Below, in pieces: positions 12,178-23,996 of a DNA stretch of 64,000 nt. Location of the stretch: assembly GCA_012932295.1 (NCBI GenBank), contig JAAONU010000001.1, forward strand, positions 19,840,120 through 19,904,119, written 5' to 3'. Origin of the DNA: Cyclina sinensis. Its lineage: Eukaryota > Mollusca > Bivalvia > Venerida > Veneridae. A program made the translations under genes and the position numbers. Position 1 is the first letter of the stretch, and each line of letters opens with the position of its first letter. The notes under the pieces are model-generated. The model was not told where the DNA came from, ran no database searches, and worked only from the letters and a program-made list of their open reading frames with translations.

Positions 12178-13189
12178 GTTACCTTCACAGAGGTTTTACT
12201 TTGATGTATTATTATATTTACACAATTTAAAAATTTCTATCTACATGTATAAATATTATATCTACAAGCATGCTCACACTCAAAATATCAAAAACAGGAG
12301 CTCATAAAACAGCGACAAAGTACAAACATAAGGTTTTGAGAAAACATGTCCATCCTGAAATATAGTTAAGAGCTGAGTATTTAATTCATCCTGGAGCTTG
12401 ACAACTCCACTTCATTAATTTATCTCTTGTCATTCTTCTGATAGTAATATCAGATATTAAATAATAAGGAAAAAAGTCTATTAGAGAAAAAAACACTATT
12501 TTTTCCAACTAATCTTAAGTCAACCAAAAAATTATTTGAGCAAAATTAAGTTTACAAATAGAGTAAAGAGAGAAGGAATGAAGACGGCACATAAATGACA
12601 AGATAGCACATACAGTCTGGGATTTATTCAAAGGCTAGCTGCCAGAGATCATTTTATATAACATAACATGACTTATGAACACACGTTACAATCATCTGTT
12701 TTATATTAAGGCCAACATTTTTTCTCAAATTTACAGTCTTGAAAATGCAATATGATCATTTCCATCATACAATAGAGACATTTGAGAAATTCAAAGGCCC
12801 TGAAATGAGGAAGGCCTTTGTAATCATTTTACCCTTAACAAATTCAAATTTAAGCATAAAATATCTGTTGGTTAAAAAAAACAAAACAAAAAACAAAGAT
12901 TCAGTTAACACTTCCAATAAAAACTTGTTACTGAGATTATCAAATAATTAAATTACCGGTATTTATTTCATGTATCTTGTCTCTAAGGCAATGTCGATAC
13001 AAAATTTGTTCCTCCAATTTCAAATGGAAACTGGAAGATATCTTTCTAACAAGTAAGAAATAACTTTTACTATTACCTCAAGAAGCATACATACTTGAAG
13101 AAAAACAAAAATATTTCTGAAACTGAAATCACTTCAGTTTCTGCACTTTGTAAATAAAATACAAGAGCAAAAAGCTCACTTAAAACAAA

Positions 13190-13625
13190 GTTTTGTATTT
13201 GTTCCAAAAGTAGTCTGAACACATTAGCTAAAGTTACAGTGATACAGAGAACATGAGAACTTCTGCATTCTGATTCTAGCTTTCAGATCTGAGACTGTAA
13301 AAGAAGTACCTGCTTACATAAACATTAACATAATATCATTTAGTAGCTTTACATTTGATAAAGAGCTCAATTTTAAAGGCATAATTCTTAAGCATGACAT
13401 ATTCAAGCATCAACATAACAGGATTTCATAATATTATAGTCATTAATTTTGGCAGTGACCCATAAATCTGGGCGGGAAAAAAATCCATAATTTTACTTTC
13501 AAATGCTTAGAAAATTGACAATAATATTCATAAGTAATGTACTTTCATGTTTAAGCAGAAGAGTATTGCAGTTATAAGTAGCAAAACAAAAATGGTGAAA
13601 ATAAATTTTGATGTTCCTCTATAAA
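13190..13625. repeat. Second copy of the 8690-9245 noncoding block
   Basis: Same order of shared words as the first copy (see that entry). It lies within 1.6 kb of the kinase stop codon, so it may be part of that gene's 3' UTR. Confidence 0.7.
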
Positions 13626-14741
13626 ATACAGAGTTCAGCCTAGGACTGCAGCAGTAAGAACCCATTGGACCCAATCCTCACAGAAATAGGGGACCATCTG
13701 GAAAATCTGGGGCCAATTTGAAAAAAAAAAACAATTAAGAAAAATGATGACCTTACAAAGACGTTTAAGATATAACTTGTTTCAGATGGCAGTGAGGTGA
13801 TTTTATTTAGAAGTTTTACGACAAACTTGACATTTCGTCTTGTTTGTTGTTTCATCAAAAGTTAGCCAAGTTCAAATGGTTGACTGTTATTCTTTGAAAT
13901 TCGTTTTTCAGCTGGACACAGTGCATTTTAAATAGCATTCGCAGCTACAATTGTAATGAACAGATTTGGCCCCACACTAATTCGTAACAGCACCATTTAT
14001 GGCAGAAGGGGCCATTGGCACGACCTAGATTGAACAATATAATACGAAAGAATTTTAAAAGAATCAAACAATACACTAACAGCAGTAAAAAATTTCTAGC
14101 AAAAAGCAAACAATAAGTCACTAACAAAAATTAACATCATAATAAGATAAAATCAAATTGTACTTAAGCACTCGCACTAAAAAGAACACTGAGTCCTGAG
14201 GTTTACTCAACATGATCTGAATAACATGTGGTGAACACAACACAATGGCTAATCTGGCAAGTTTTGAAGTGGACCCAATATTATAAAATATCAATAATGA
14301 AAATGGAGATTATACACACATCCCCCCCTACACTCCAATGTAAATAATGGATGTGGTTTCAATACCTATACATGTTGTTAGTACCCTTTTGTCCAGAAAC
14401 GAAAAGTGAGGTATAACAAAATGGAAGGCTGTTTGTTTTCAATGCCCGAACTATGAACACATATCTCCAGTGCTTTACATTTTCTGCTTTTGCAATACAA
14501 ACCCCATCAAAGTTTCAAGATTCACAGCTCATTCAAGTCAAGCAAATCTTGGGTGGAAATCTTACAATATCTTCTTATCAGCACACAAATTCTTATTCAC
14601 TTCCTTCCTTTCCAGAAAAAAATCATGCCATCATGAAGTTTTACTTCCAGAAAATACACCAAACAATATACATGGACAACATTCAACATATTCTCAGTCT
14701 TAGCTTCTGTTTGTCATACTTTTCCTGAGTTTCATTTTTCA

Positions 14742-14828
14742 TCATGCTCTTACTCCACACAAAATTTCATGTCTTTTCTCTTCATAAATACGGGTCATCT
14801 GGGAATACTCATTGTTGGCATCTAATAC
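14742..14828 (-). CDS. Kinase exon 10 and stop
   Basis: Residues 271-298 and TGA at 14742-14744, beginning VLDANNEYSQM and ending CGVRA. VLDA follows the previous exon's PVL as the expected strand before the C-terminal helix. Confidence 0.9.
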   Translation of the reverse strand, partial: VLDANNEYSQMTRIYEEKRHEILCGVRA

Positions 14829-17800
14829 CTGTGAAAAATAAGATTGAATACAAAGTTCATGACTATCACAAGAAAATATTGTAAATTTAAACCATAAACA
14901 TCAAGTTGATTTATCATATTCAATTTCTGAGTAATGTACCATCTTGGCTGGCATTAAAATTTTGTTTGTTAAATCTGACATTTTTCCTATTCTTGAAGAA
15001 ATTTTCATCCATAAAAAACTATTTCTAATCTTGTGAGAATTTTGCCATTAAAAATTTCAGTAACCTCTGGTTAGTTTGGCATCTTTGGGATGTAGGGACC
15101 AGTACAAACCAATATGCATACTGAAAATATTTAGAAAAATTATAACAAGGCAGTCTGAAGGACAGCTATATCCCCTGCTGCAGTAGAACATTGGAATGGA
15201 TAACAAATGTGAAGACAGGTTAGACCTCTCAATATGATATAGGATAATGATTTCTATGGAAAATGGGCAGCTACATTTGGACCTAACATTTGTAGCAGTA
15301 TAAAAGTGTGGACACAAAATGTGGACTTTACTATATGACCTTTAAGTGTGACCTTGACCTTGGGGGTAGCGACCTGGTTGCTGCGCTCTGCACATTGTCT
15401 CATAATGGTGATCATTTGTGCCAAGTTATTTGAAACACTTTCAAGCAGTTTAATAGTAAATGAGCGAATAAGAAATGTAATATGCTTTTATAGATGACCT
15501 TTAAGTGTGACATTGACATTGGGGGTAGCGACCTAGTTGTTGCGCTCTGCACGTCGTCCCATAATGTTGATCATTTGTGACAAGTTATTTAAAAAACTTT
15601 AAATGCGTTGAAAAGTTATGGAGCATACACAAAGTTTCAGACGGACAGAGAGGGTCATTCCTATAATCCCCTCCCAGCTACGCCGCAGGGGAATAATAAA
15701 ACAGGAAATTGTATCTAAACAGACACTGTCTAAAATAAATCATTTTTCAAATATGAGTATTTATAATTCCCAAGACTTACTAGGACTGGCGCAGGTAGTT
15801 TACCACAGTTTTGTTGAACGAGCCATTCTTCATGCAAATTGTGTAGGTCCTCTATCAATTTCTGAAGAACAAATAATACAATAAAAAATGAAAAACAAAC
15901 AAAGGTTTCCCCTTCAATATTATCTAATCAAGTCAGTAACCAACATACACAAAAATTGTTGATAAACCATTTACTGGACACATGTTTCTCTGACCAAACT
16001 CAAAATTCTTATTCTTAGAAAATTACGAATGTCTTCAAAACAGATCAAGTTGTCCATCTAGTCTGTTTTCACATTCAGACAATGCCTACATACCACAAAG
16101 TTAAGGAAAATTTTTTTCTACTTCTTGTAGGAAACATCTGACTGACAAAGATTTAGAAACTTACATAAGGCACACCAGCTTCCTCCTTTCGAGATCTTTT
16201 GATAATTCTCTCGAAGCACACTTTAGGGTCTGCTCTCAGATACACTGAAACACAAAGACCAAAATGAAAATGAAGGGCAGTTACTTCAGAACTCTGTGCT
16301 TTAATATTTCTGCAGAATCATTCACATTTAAGTGTTTTATAGTTACTGATTGGAAACCATTTTGCTATTCAAGGACACTGTGACCATGGCCTTTGACATG
16401 GTGACCTGAAAAACTAAAGGGCTCATCTACAAGTCATGAATAACTTTGTTTCAGGAACATGCGCCCAAGCGTTCTACACTTACTCATCGGAACATTTCGC
16501 TTTTCAAGGTCACTCTGACCCTTGACCTAATGACCTGAAAAATTATAGATGTCATCTACTGATCATGACAAACATTCATATTAAGTCTGACGAACCTAGG
16601 CCCAAGGGATCCCTAGATATTCAGCCGAAACTGTTTTGCTTTCTAAGGTTACTGTGACCTAAACCTTTGACCTAATAACTCTAAAAACTACAGGGGTCAT
16701 CTTGTCATGACCAACCTACCTGAAGTTTTGAGGAGCTGGGCCCCAAGCGTTTTATAGTAATTGATCAGACACTATTTTGCTTTACAAGGTCACTGTGACC
16801 TTGACCTTTGTCTGAAAAGCTAGAGGTCATTTACTGGTCATTGCAATATAGATATATCTATAGTTATTAATTGGAATCATTTTGCTTATCAAGGTCACTG
16901 TGACCTTGGCCTTTGACCTGGTGACCTGAAAACTATAAGGGTCATCTACAATTAAGTGCACACACACAAAAAGTCCTAGCCTTAAGAAACATTGCACAAA
17001 AAGAAAAAAAAAAAGGAGATTAAATACACTAACCTATGAGATCAACTCCAGTTCCTGGCATTTCTGTCAAATACTCAAACCATTCATTCAAGATTGCATA
17101 TTCCAAACCATTAATGGTTTTACTGAAAGAGAGGCACATTCAACATGTATACAATGTCCAAGATTTAACAAACACATTATCTATAACTGATGTAAGATGT
17201 AGCAAATTTCTTCTTACTGATTACTATCTATGTAAACTTTAAATCATTCGTAACTCAAGTCATTTTAAAACTTTTAAGTCTGTTGTGTCAGAAAATACTG
17301 TAGCAAAGTAGGACTTACTTTCTGAAGTCATTTTCAACAAAACAGTGTCTTGTGCTGAAGAGGGATCTTTCCAGCATTTTCACTGGTTTATGCTGCAAAA
17401 TATGAAAATAATCAAAGTATTTAATTTTTTACAAATTCAAGAAAGGTGAAACAAACATCCCATTGTGTTAACTAAATGATTAAATGCTGATCAGAAAGAC
17501 TGACTTCAAACATATTTTTCTTCTGCTATTCAACGTTTAAAATTTTACATAAACTCAGTTAGCAAATACATAGACATTCTACTGTTAAAATTTCTTTGGA
17601 ACTATCAAACTTCAAAATTTGCTGATGTTGTATCAAGTCATATATTTATTTCTAATACATGTACAAAAATTTAAAATATGGTTATACTTGTATGTATCAA
17701 CTCATTTTGACACTTCGAGTATCAAATTTTTCTATATCCAAAGTTTTCGTAACCTGAAGCCAGGCCAAGTGCTATCATTAAAACAATTTTGACAGTTGAG

Positions 17801-20800
17801 TGTGAAATTATTGTAACGCTGCCTTTTTTTATATGCATTTTCAACAATTTCCAACTAAACCATCTTTTTATCAGTTAACATTGTAAGCTAAACCTACATG
17901 TGGTCTGGTATGCATCTGTACTCGGGTAAGCTGAGCATAAATGTTGAAGGAGAAACTCCATCTGGATGGATCTTCATAGAGAAGTTGCTGCAATATAACA
18001 AGAAATTGGTAGAACCAAATAATGCTCACCGAAGTATTTTTTGGTTCAGAATGGCAGAAGTAAGAAATGTACTATCAATGGTATTTCAATGACATGTGAA
18101 ATCAAATACTTTTTAAGTTATAATAAGGATAATCATGATGAAACATATTTGAGGATTCATATTATAAAAACCACATTTGTAATTGTAAGGACAGTTGATT
18201 TATTGCAAAATTTACCTGCTACTTTAATCTATGAATGTCTGCCAGAATTTTATAATCACAACAAGAGGTGTCAAGTGCTTGGCTAGCTGGTGTAAAAGTA
18301 GACCTGTACTTCATTTAATCAGTGTTGTTTTCCAGAATTCCAGCTGATAAGCCCTTGATTTATCTATCGATCGGGGTTGCTATATAAGTTTTATAAAGGG
18401 AGATAACTAAAAACTGATGTAAAGTGATGGTTCTTTAACTGTTAACACCGCACTTCCTCTCATTGGTCTTTATAACTGTGTGAAGTTTTATTCAATTTCC
18501 TTCAATACTTTTCAAGTTATTTTCCTAACGAGCATTATTAGGTATTAGAAAGGGTTAATTAAAAAACTAAGTAATGTAAAGTGTTTTTTTTAACATTACA
18601 CTTTCTCTCATTAGTCTCTATAACTGTGGGAAGATATAATGTGATATCATTGATAGTTTAATAGTTCTACTCCAGACAAGCATTTATTTAACTATTTGTA
18701 ATTATCATTAAGGGAAATTCAAAAATTAAGCAAGGTAGAATTAAGGTTCATAAACATTGCACTTCCCCTCACTGTTCTCCAATACTGAGTGAAGTTTTAA
18801 TAAAATTTCTTAAATAGTTTTGAAGTTATTCTCTGGACAAGCATGATTTAGTACCAAAAAGGGAGAAAATTTATAAACTAAATATTGTAGGGTAATGGTT
18901 CTTTGACATTACACTTCCTCTCACTAGTCTCTATAACTTTGTGAGTTTCAATGAGATGTCATTGATAATTTAGAAGTTGTACTCCCGACAAGCATTATTA
19001 AACATTTTAAGTATCATTAAGGGAGATAATTCAAAAATTAAGCAAGTTAGACATACAATTATTGAACAGTACGCTTTCACTCACTAGTATCTATGACTGC
19101 GTGAAGTTTTAATCAAATTCCTTTTTAACACTTTTCAAATTCATATCTGGACAAGCATTGTTAAGTATTATAATGGGAGAAAATTAAAAGAACTAAGTAA
19201 ATTGTGTTCTGGTTCTTCCTCTGTCTAGTCTCTATAACTGGGTGAAGTTCAATGAGATATCATGGACAATTTAGGAGTTACATTCCAGACCAGCATTTTT
19301 AACTTAAGGGAGACAATTAAAAAATTATGCAAGACAGAAATGGTCTCTATCAATGTCTTAAATTTAAATCAAATTCCTTCAGGACTTTTCAAGTTATTCT
19401 CTGGACAAGAGTGTGACAGACGGACAAAAGGACAGACAAGGGGGCGAGTATATGCTCTCCCTTTGGGGAGCATAAAAAATCATTTATTAGCCTTTACCCT
19501 GCTTGACACAACTGACTCTGCCTTTGAGAAAGTGCAGACTAAGATCAGCCTCCATATCTGTGTAGTCTGATCATGGTCAGCACTATTCACCATTTAGTCA
19601 GTGAATTTTCAATAAGTACCCCCATAAGCAATCAAAACTGAAAGAGGGCCAAGTCCATTTCGGTAAGGTTAGTATACTGCTTATGAACTGAATTTATATG
19701 ACAACAGACATGAAATTGCACAACTGGTTATATAGATAATGTATGCAGTTACAATCCAGAAGTATGATTTAAAGAACAGGCAGAGCACAATTTTTAAAAT
19801 CTGCAACTGAAATCTTTTATAATGTATTTCTTTTTTCAGTCATTTTTTTTTCTTCATTGCATCACATCCTTTTTTCTCTAGGAAACAAGAACTGTCACTG
19901 TAAGATGACAATGCTCCTGAAGTGGTGCTTTGACTTTAGAGCTGATGACCAGTCATTCAGGGGTCAAGGTCAAGTATAAAGTATATCCACTAACTAATAA
20001 GGAAGTTATGGGCAATGTTAAAGTTTTTGGATCTTCAAGGTGAAAGTCATTTAAGGGTCAAGGTCAAATAAACAAAGGTCAGTCGGAAGGTGCTGTTCAA
20101 AGTGGTGTTGTGATTAAGTATAAAGTAAATCCACTTAATAATAAGGAAGTTTACGCATTTGTTAAAGTTTTGAGATGGAATGATTACGATGGATGGATGG
20201 ACAGTTAAAAAATTGTACATGTCTCATTTTGGGGGCATAAAAAACATTAGGGACTTCAGAATGTTTTTGAAATAACATGCTAATTTCATTCTGTCAAAAA
20301 TTTGTTTTATCATGTTTCAATGGTCAATATTATTGCTCTGAGTAAGTCAACTGGTTATTAAAGCAAGCCCTTTCAAAAATGCACATCAACAGTTAGCATA
20401 GGCTTCAAGGATCAAATGAAATTGACTTACAAGTGCATTATGTCCCTGTACATTGGTCCACTGACACACAGGTTCTTTTATTGCCTGAAATATAAGTAAT
20501 TGATACTACTATTCTGTTATTTTTTGTACATCCCTTTTGAACGATAAATGACATGGTCCAAATGGAAATATGAACAGTCACATACAAAATTTATCATAAG
20601 TGTTAAATGTCACAATTCAAAGGCTGTTATCCTGGTAAACTATTCCAGCACTTTATGGAAACAGAATGATTTCATCTCAAGAAGCACCAAGGCACTCTAA
20701 GTCTCAAGCAATGCATGTGTACATCTACATGTATCAGCACTGAGCAACTTTATGAATTAGAACTGTTAATATAAATGTGACCAAGCACCTGGACATAGCT

Positions 20801-23800
20801 TGTTTCAGGTATCAATGTCACATTCTTACTTAGGCTTATGTCAGATGAAATAATCATGTATATATTTTCAGGGACAAAAAATTAATGTACCTCCACATTT
20901 TTTGATGATTTGAAGTACTCTAACAGTGTTGTCTTTCCACATCCAATATTGCCTTCTATTGAGACCTTGATAAACATAAAGTACATGAATCAAATGCACA
21001 GAAAACATGGTGTCTATGATAGCATTACTGCTAGCCAAATGTTACTAAAATTATTTGAAAATAACATGTATTTTTGATGAATGGAAAAGCTGACCACTGT
21101 GGCAGAATTGTTTATGTTAACTTTTCTACTGGAGTACAATACTTGTGAGTTTCACGACAACCACAAAGTTTTATTCAAAATGCCAACATCGGGGGTGATA
21201 AAAAAAGAATGAAAAGGCAGCTTAAGACATCTGAAAAATTTTATTTACCACAGACATATTAGTTTTCAATTACACAGCCACAATGATATCCTGTTGGACA
21301 GCTGGACCTGACAGAAGGAACTGGCAAGGTCTGATGAAGACAATTTTGCATTCAGGACCAAATCTCCTGGAGTTTATGTGAAATTTCTATGATTTTGCTT
21401 TTTTTACATACATACATTTAAGACTTTACTTCCTGTGTAATATCCGGACCACAAATTTGCTAACAAGAAGAAGATAGAAACAAAAGTGAACAGATAATAA
21501 GACAATGATTTCTTTTTGATAGCAACACTTATCAAATGAAAATCTTTACTTCATAACTATCCTTATAATTAAAACATAAGCGCCATGGTTGCACTGATTC
21601 ATTAAACTGAGTACTTTAGCTGCGCTAAAAAAATTCAAATATCTTAATTTCATATAAATTAGACCAACTGGGCAGGGCCAGTTTTATTCTCAGCAGATTT
21701 GGTACAGGCCCACTAGGCAATGCAATGTATACAAAATATCGAAGCTCTTTAAGGCATGTAGTTTCATGAAGATTTTTTTTTTAGTAATTCCTATAAGAGT
21801 AAGCCTCTGTTGAATCAAGTGAACACTGGGACAGGCCTATCTTTGATTCCAAAGACAAAATTTGAAAAAAGTTGGTAGATCCATGCATAGTATCTTAGCC
21901 CTAGGCCTTGTAGTTTCAGACAAAAAGATTTTTGAAGTTTCCCATCAGCCTTGTAAAATCATGTGTCCCCAGGGGTAGGCCATAAATGCCCTAGGGGCAT
22001 AATTAGAGCAATCTTGGTAGAGGACATCTAGTGAACCTCTATGCAAAATATCTAAGCTCAAAGTCTTTAACTTCCTGGTTTCAGACAAAAACATTTTTCG
22101 AAGTTTTTTCTTTTCTGTTGCCATGGCAACCCAAGTTCTTCATGGAATTAAATTCTTTGAACAACTTTAATGTACAGCTTCAAGCAAGAAACATCCCTGC
22201 AAAGCTTTATAAGCTGTTGTTTAGATGCTTTTGAGGTTAACATAAACAACACACAGGACACTGGGTGATCAAAAAAGCCCCGAGTATGTGCTCATGAAAG
22301 TTAACAACCCTGTTTCTTCTGAAAGTTTAAATTTATTTTACACTGATTGGGGAAGCAAGTTCTAGCAACTTGTATTAATCCCTCTCGATAACTGCATCCT
22401 GGGTTCAAACCAGTACTCGAGCCAAAAGTGAGGAATGCAGAAGTCACTGGGGACTCTCACCACTTGTGGAATTCAAACCATTGACCTCTGGATTAGGAGT
22501 CTGGCACTCTAACCCCTCAAACACTGCTCCTCCTGATTATGCCAAAAGCTTTCAAAATCAGTCACAAGAAGACACCATGTCAAATTATTTTCTTCATACA
22601 AGAAAATATTAATAGATTTACAAAAATAAATTTTAGTCTGTTAGGTCTGTCTGACATGTCTTCAAAGTCATTCACCAAGACTGATTAAACCTAACAAATT
22701 ATGCAGAACTGAAACTTACTGTGTACTTTTTCCCTGGTTTAAATGGAATCTGTAAATTCTCTTCATTTAGCACTGCAATATTACATCATCAAGGGTAAAG
22801 CACAAAAATACTAAATGAAAATCCTAAGGACAAACAAAGAATTAAATTGGTAACCTCTCATTGTGTAACATTTTGGGAATCATCATATATGTTGAAAGAA
22901 TAAAATATAGATCTACTCATAGATACTGAAAATTAAAATTGCATGTTATTCAACATTATTTTGTAACTTTTCTATGGTGAGATACTTTCTGGTGATGAAG
23001 TGATATGTAGGCCCAGAGACATAGATAACAGAGATAAGCAGCTCCTATTTACTCCAATGAAATAGCACACATGCCTCTCAAAAAGTGAAAAAATTAGGCA
23101 TTTTGTAGCAATTAAAACTCAATGGCTATTTGTTTGACCCTTTTAAGGTATACATCATTTGAAAGCTTAAACAGTCGTCTATAGCTGCAAGTTTAAATAT
23201 TGGCAACTTTCTAGCCCTTTAATTCAATATAACTTGGCAGAATATACCCACTATCCCAGTTTTTCACCATCTTTATAGTTTTGTGAAAAATGATTAAGTT
23301 GCAGTTCTCTTTAACACATGATGCATCATTTATTTTTACCAGGACTAAAATTATTTTACCTGCAGCAATAGACAAATGACTAGGCTTTCAGTAAATGTAT
23401 AATTTGATTCAATTTGGCAACAAGTTAACAAGTTATACTTGCTACAAGACACTGTCTTAGCAGGCACGCGTGAGACCTTAACTAGCTAGGAAGTTGCCTA
23501 TCTCTTTTATCTATGTCTCTGGTAGGCCTAAGCCTCAGTCCTTAAAGTATAAATCTATTCAAATTAAAAAAAGAAAGTTAAGGATGAAATAAACAACTGC
23601 AATTCAAAGTACATTTCTCACACATTATAACTCATTGAGTGCTTCTTAATAGCAAGACAGATTTCTGCAAGTTATCACAATTAAAATCAAATACTCAAAC
23701 CAATAGTCTCCCCTTCAACTCCAAATTTATTTTCCAATTTACCAATAGAAACACAAAAGTGCAATGATTTAACATTTCAAACCTTTGGATGCAAGTTGCT

Positions 23801-23996
23801 TAAGTTGATTTGACCCCAACATGTCTTCTGAGCTTGTCTGGAAATGCCTCCTCCAAAAAAAAATTTTGCCGATCTTTGTTACTTTGATCCTGGCGCAATG
23901 TGTATTCCCACCAAAAGATCTTGTAAATACCGCCAAAGTTAATGACCCCAAAGTTCGCGCAAAACGATTGGCTGTCCAATACACAACGGGCGCCAT
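14742..23996 (-). CDS. Mitochondrial-type deoxynucleoside kinase (TK2/dNK family), 10 exons, 298 aa
   Basis: Exons in transcription order: 23783-23996, 22720-22772, 20891-20965, 20431-20484, 17898-17987, 17319-17392, 17034-17122, 16165-16244, 15781-15861, 14742-14828. They total 897 nt with consistent phases and GT/AG ends. The family transfers phosphate from ATP to deoxynucleosides in the salvage pathway. Evidence: P-loop GNIGCGKTT (94-102), EPVCQW (118-123) like the family's catalytic EPV/W segment, the conserved ERS motif (170-172), the LID-like arginines in ERIIKRSRKEE (228-238) and LHNLHEEWLV near 250. Residues 1-56 contain no D or E and nine R/K, a strong mitochondrial presequence. The length suits TK2-like proteins with a long leader. 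Substrate preference (thymidine/cytidine-type or broad, as in insect dNK) cannot be fixed by eye. The start is the only ATG upstream of the presequence in frame; M59 is a downstream alternative that would give a cytosolic form. Confidence 0.92.
15330..15702. repeat. Tandem-unit repeat, two 159-bp units and a tail
   Basis: Lies in the intron between kinase exons 9 and 10. Units start at TGACCTTTAAGTGTGA (15336 and 15495) and contain GGGGGTAGCGACCT and TTGCGCTCTGCAC. The tail ends with CGGACAGAGAGGG and CGCAGGGGAATAATAA. The first unit contains TGACCTTGACCTT. It looks like a dispersed non-autonomous element. Confidence 0.7.
15781..15861 (-). CDS. Kinase exon 9
   Basis: Residues 244-270, KLIEDLHNLHEEWLV through PAPVL. 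It is exactly 27 codons in phase 0. The H-E-x-W-L segment is typical of TK2/dNK. Confidence 0.92.
16165..16244 (-). CDS. Kinase exon 8: LID region
   Basis: Residues 217-243: VYLRADPKVCFERIIKRSRK and EEAGVPY. Arginines of the LID loop close over ATP in this family. Donor gtaagt, phase 0. Confidence 0.92.
16370..16955. repeat. Diverged tandem-unit repeat, about 130-bp units, GTCACTGTGACCTT type
   Basis: Between kinase exons 7 and 8. About five worn units each hold 'aaggtcactgtgacctt', 'cctttgacct..tgacctgaaaa' and 'aggggtcatctac', followed by a segment near GGCCCAAGCG. Non-coding. Confidence 0.7.
17034..17122 (-). CDS. Kinase exon 7
   Basis: Residues 187-216 plus one base, including LEYAILNEWFEYL, the family's E-W-F/Y helix. 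Acceptor ctttcag, donor gttagt. Confidence 0.91.
17319..17392 (-). CDS. Kinase exon 6: ERS motif
   Basis: Residues 163-186 plus two bases; contains KMLERSLFSTRHCFVEN. E170-R171-S172 is the conserved ERS signature of deoxynucleoside kinases. Confidence 0.93.
17898..17987 (-). CDS. Kinase exon 5
   Basis: Residues 133-162, starting QLLYEDPSRWSF and ending THTRPH-type sequence (MHTRPH). It matches the helix region after the EPV loop, including the family's 'D-P-x-R/K-W' and 'Q-L-T' positions. Phase 0 both sides. Confidence 0.92.
18370..19485. repeat. Tandem-unit repeat of about 160-bp units with a terminal motif
   Basis: Between kinase exons 4 and 5. Repeats of 'cacttcctctcactagtctctataactg.gtgaag' occur near 18449, 18597, 18760, 18911, 19069 and 19215. 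The block ends GACAGACGGACAAAAGGACA, then TATATGCTCTCCCTTTGGGG and AGCATAAAAAA. It resembles the tail of the repeat at 19880-20245. Confidence 0.7.
19500..19690 (-). repeat. Hairpin repeat, copy 1
   Basis: Minus-strand copy of the repeat at 40190-40385. The shared core pairs a 'gatcatggtc' arm with its partner around a loop like that of copy 2, and the far end matches 'aaatggact(t/g)g' followed by a run with 'tttcaattttg'. The stem is less perfect here than in copy 2. Confidence 0.6.
19880..20245. repeat. Dispersed repeat ending in GGGGGCATAAAAAAC
   Basis: Two internal segments repeat 'gtcaaggtcaa(g/a)ta(t/a)aa' and 'aaataaggaagtt'-like words; it starts at AACAAGAACTGTCACTG and ends after GATGGATGGATGGACA. 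TCAAGGTCA occurs at 19964-19972 and 20058-20066. Confidence 0.6.
20431..20484 (-). CDS. Kinase exon 4: EPV segment
   Basis: Residues 115-132, AIKEPVCQWTNVQGHNAL, phase 0 both sides. The E118-P119-V120 and W123 positions match the nucleoside-binding segment of the family. Confidence 0.92.
20891..20965 (-). CDS. Kinase exon 3: ATP-binding P-loop
   Basis: Residues 90-114, VSIEGNIGCGKTTLLEYF and following, bounded by phase-0 introns. The Walker A loop has Cys98 where most relatives carry Ser. The donor gtacat is non-consensus after GT. Confidence 0.92.
21655..22280. repeat. Relative of the 10288-11387 TIR element
   Basis: Between kinase exons 2 and 3. It shares passages such as 'cctaggccttgtagtttcag', 'agatttttgaagttt', 'aatcatgtgtccccaggggt' and 'cttggtagaggac' with the first element. 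The right terminal motif is worn (GGTGATCAAAAAAG). Confidence 0.6.
22390..22535 (-). repeat. tRNA-derived sequence, degenerate
   Basis: On the minus strand a tRNA-like arm reads GGGTTAGAGTGCCAGACTCC, then a B-box-like GGTTTGAATTCC. Acceptor pairing is lost, so it is probably the head of an old SINE. Confidence 0.4.
22720..22772 (-). CDS. Kinase exon 2: linker to the P-loop
   Basis: Residues 72-89 (LNEENLQIPFKPGKKYT after a junction Val). Acceptor attgcag, donor gtaagt. It is short but required to reach the P-loop exon in frame. Confidence 0.82.
23014..23521. mobile_element. hAT-like MITE with target duplication, in kinase intron 1
   Basis: The ends are CAGAGACATAGATAACAGAG and, reverse-complemented from the right, CAGAGACATAGATAAAAGAG; similarity continues to about 27 bp with few mismatches. 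The 7-bp word GTAGGCC flanks both sides (23007-23013, 23522-23528). The CAG...CTG ends and a near-8-bp duplication suit the hAT superfamily. It is 508 bp long with no ORF. Confidence 0.8.
23783..23996 (-). CDS. Kinase exon 1: presequence
   Basis: Residues 1-71 plus one base, starting at ATG (23994-23996) and ending at donor gtttga, phase 1. Arg/Lys-rich, hydrophobic and free of acidic residues until E57. The donor is weaker than the others but gives the only frame-consistent junction with exon 2. Confidence 0.82.
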
